Source: Paenibacillus xerothermodurans | Lineage (GTDB): Bacteria; Bacillota; Bacilli; Paenibacillales; NBRC-103111 | Direction: 5' to 3' | Length of the DNA: 64,000 bases | NCBI RefSeq assembly: GCF_002220865.2 | Contig: NZ_NHRJ02000003.1 | Coordinates: 249,244-313,243 of the forward strand | Shown: positions 63,636-64,000 of the stretch, one piece after another | How the letters are laid out: every line of letters starts with the position of its first letter | How positions within the stretch are numbered: the first letter of the stretch is position 1 | Made by a program: the position numbers and the translations under genes | Notes under the pieces: model-generated | What the model saw: the letters and a program-made list of their open reading frames with translations, nothing else | Told to the model about the DNA's origin: nothing | The model's database searches: none

Positions 63636-64000
63636 ATGATAGATAAAGTAAACCCGGTGGTAGCACCGATAACCCCCCACAACGACCCCTGGGACCCGAT
63701 CCGCTCGCTGCGAAGGCACGGCAAGCACGTACTGACCAGTGTTGAGCTGACTGTGACCAATTTGTGCAACATGCGCTGTGAGCACTGTGCGGTCGGCGAA
63801 TCGTTAACTATGACAGAAGGCCCCCGGATTCCGGTTGCAGACGTACTGCGCCGTCTGGATGAGGTGGAGCATCTCGAAACGATCAGTATCACCGGCGGAG
63901 AGCCGAGCTTACATGCCGGTACGGTCAGGGATTACATAATACCGGTGCTGAAATATGCTAGAAGCCGCGGCGTTAGATCTCAGATTAATTCTAATCTCAC
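63636..64000 (+). CDS. Radical SAM protein, YfkAB-like (partial, 5' end)
   Basis: The first 121 codons of a radical SAM enzyme. GKHVLTSVELTVTNLCNMRCEHCAVGESLTM (in parts) has the CxxxCxxC cluster motif, ITGGEPSLH is the SAM-binding GGE motif, and RSQINSN follows. This wording is typical of YfkAB. The ATG at 63636 has a weak site (AGGTGTGAAAG). The rest lies beyond the window. The function of YfkAB is not established. Confidence 0.8.
   Translation, partial: MIDKVNPVVAPITPHNDPWDPIRSLRRHGKHVLTSVELTVTNLCNMRCEHCAVGESLTMTEGPRIPVADVLRRLDEVEHLETISITGGEPSLHAGTVRDYIIPVLKYARSRGVRSQINSNL

Overview
The window looks like chromosome of an endospore-forming Firmicute of moderate-to-high GC, most likely Paenibacillaceae or a close Bacillales relative. 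The basis is a SufCDSUB operon in Firmicute order, lutABC, mtnA/mtnK, yunC, yunD, yfkAB, an uppP-type phosphatase, a YheC/D-type spore-coat ATP-grasp protein, and the sporulation genes yhbH and spoVR. The species cannot be fixed from the sequence.

The main result is at 3738-30835. A minus-strand operon yhbH-spoVR is broken twice, each time inside a conserved coding motif and each time by a DNA segment carrying its own large serine recombinase. The spoVR interruption (core sites 4356-4375 and 25259-25278) is 20,903 bp. It carries a recombinase next to one end and a carboxylate/sugar-acid island: HpcH/HpaI aldolase, YciI protein, GlcD/GlcF-type oxidase, aldehyde dehydrogenase, LytS/LytTR two-component system, two TctC binding proteins, TctB, TctA, MFS exporter, 2-hydroxyacid dehydrogenase, DapA-family lyase and a ThDP enzyme. 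The yhbH interruption (cores 26557-26565 and 30170-30178) is 3,613 bp and carries a sugar nucleotidyltransferase, a 58-codon ORF and a second serine recombinase. Precise excision restores both frames: SpoVR of 475 aa with GWASYWHQR continuous, and YhbH of 385 aa with its DTSGSMG metal site restored. By analogy with the skin (sigK), SPbeta (spsM) and vfbin (spoVFB) elements, these are probably developmentally excised intervening elements. Two in neighbouring genes of one operon is the unusual part.

Layout. 1-3660: end of a response regulator, a secreted LysM 5'-nucleotidase and a membrane-anchored TIM-barrel-like protein. 3738-30835: the doubly split yhbH-spoVR operon and its two elements. 31185-36932: MgtC-family protein with a possible leader peptide, DUF423, YunC, a DUF318 permease, a HAD hydrolase, small proteins and a decayed GntR regulator. 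37447-43658: lutABC, an IclR regulator, a short-chain dehydrogenase and an FAH-family hydrolase. 43832-48609: a frameshifted PilZ gene, a SIMPL protein with 15-residue tandem repeats, CapA, a GC-rich repeat field and a YheD-type protein. 48830-51671: mtnA, mtnK and a small membrane protein. 51831-57816: a DUF1802 protein and sufCDSUB behind a Fur-like region. 58467-61053: ThiF/MoeB, a fused MoaD-MoaE and a small Moco-domain-like protein. 61095-64000: yunD, uppP and the start of a YfkAB-type radical SAM gene.

In the spoVR element the genes read as one catabolic unit. The TctABC transporter imports a carboxylate and the LytS/LytTR pair probably senses it. The lyases, oxidases and dehydrogenases convert sugar-acid or 2-hydroxyacid intermediates to central metabolites. 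cre-like sites and a conserved three-part motif lie upstream of both main transcription units. The substrate is inferred only.
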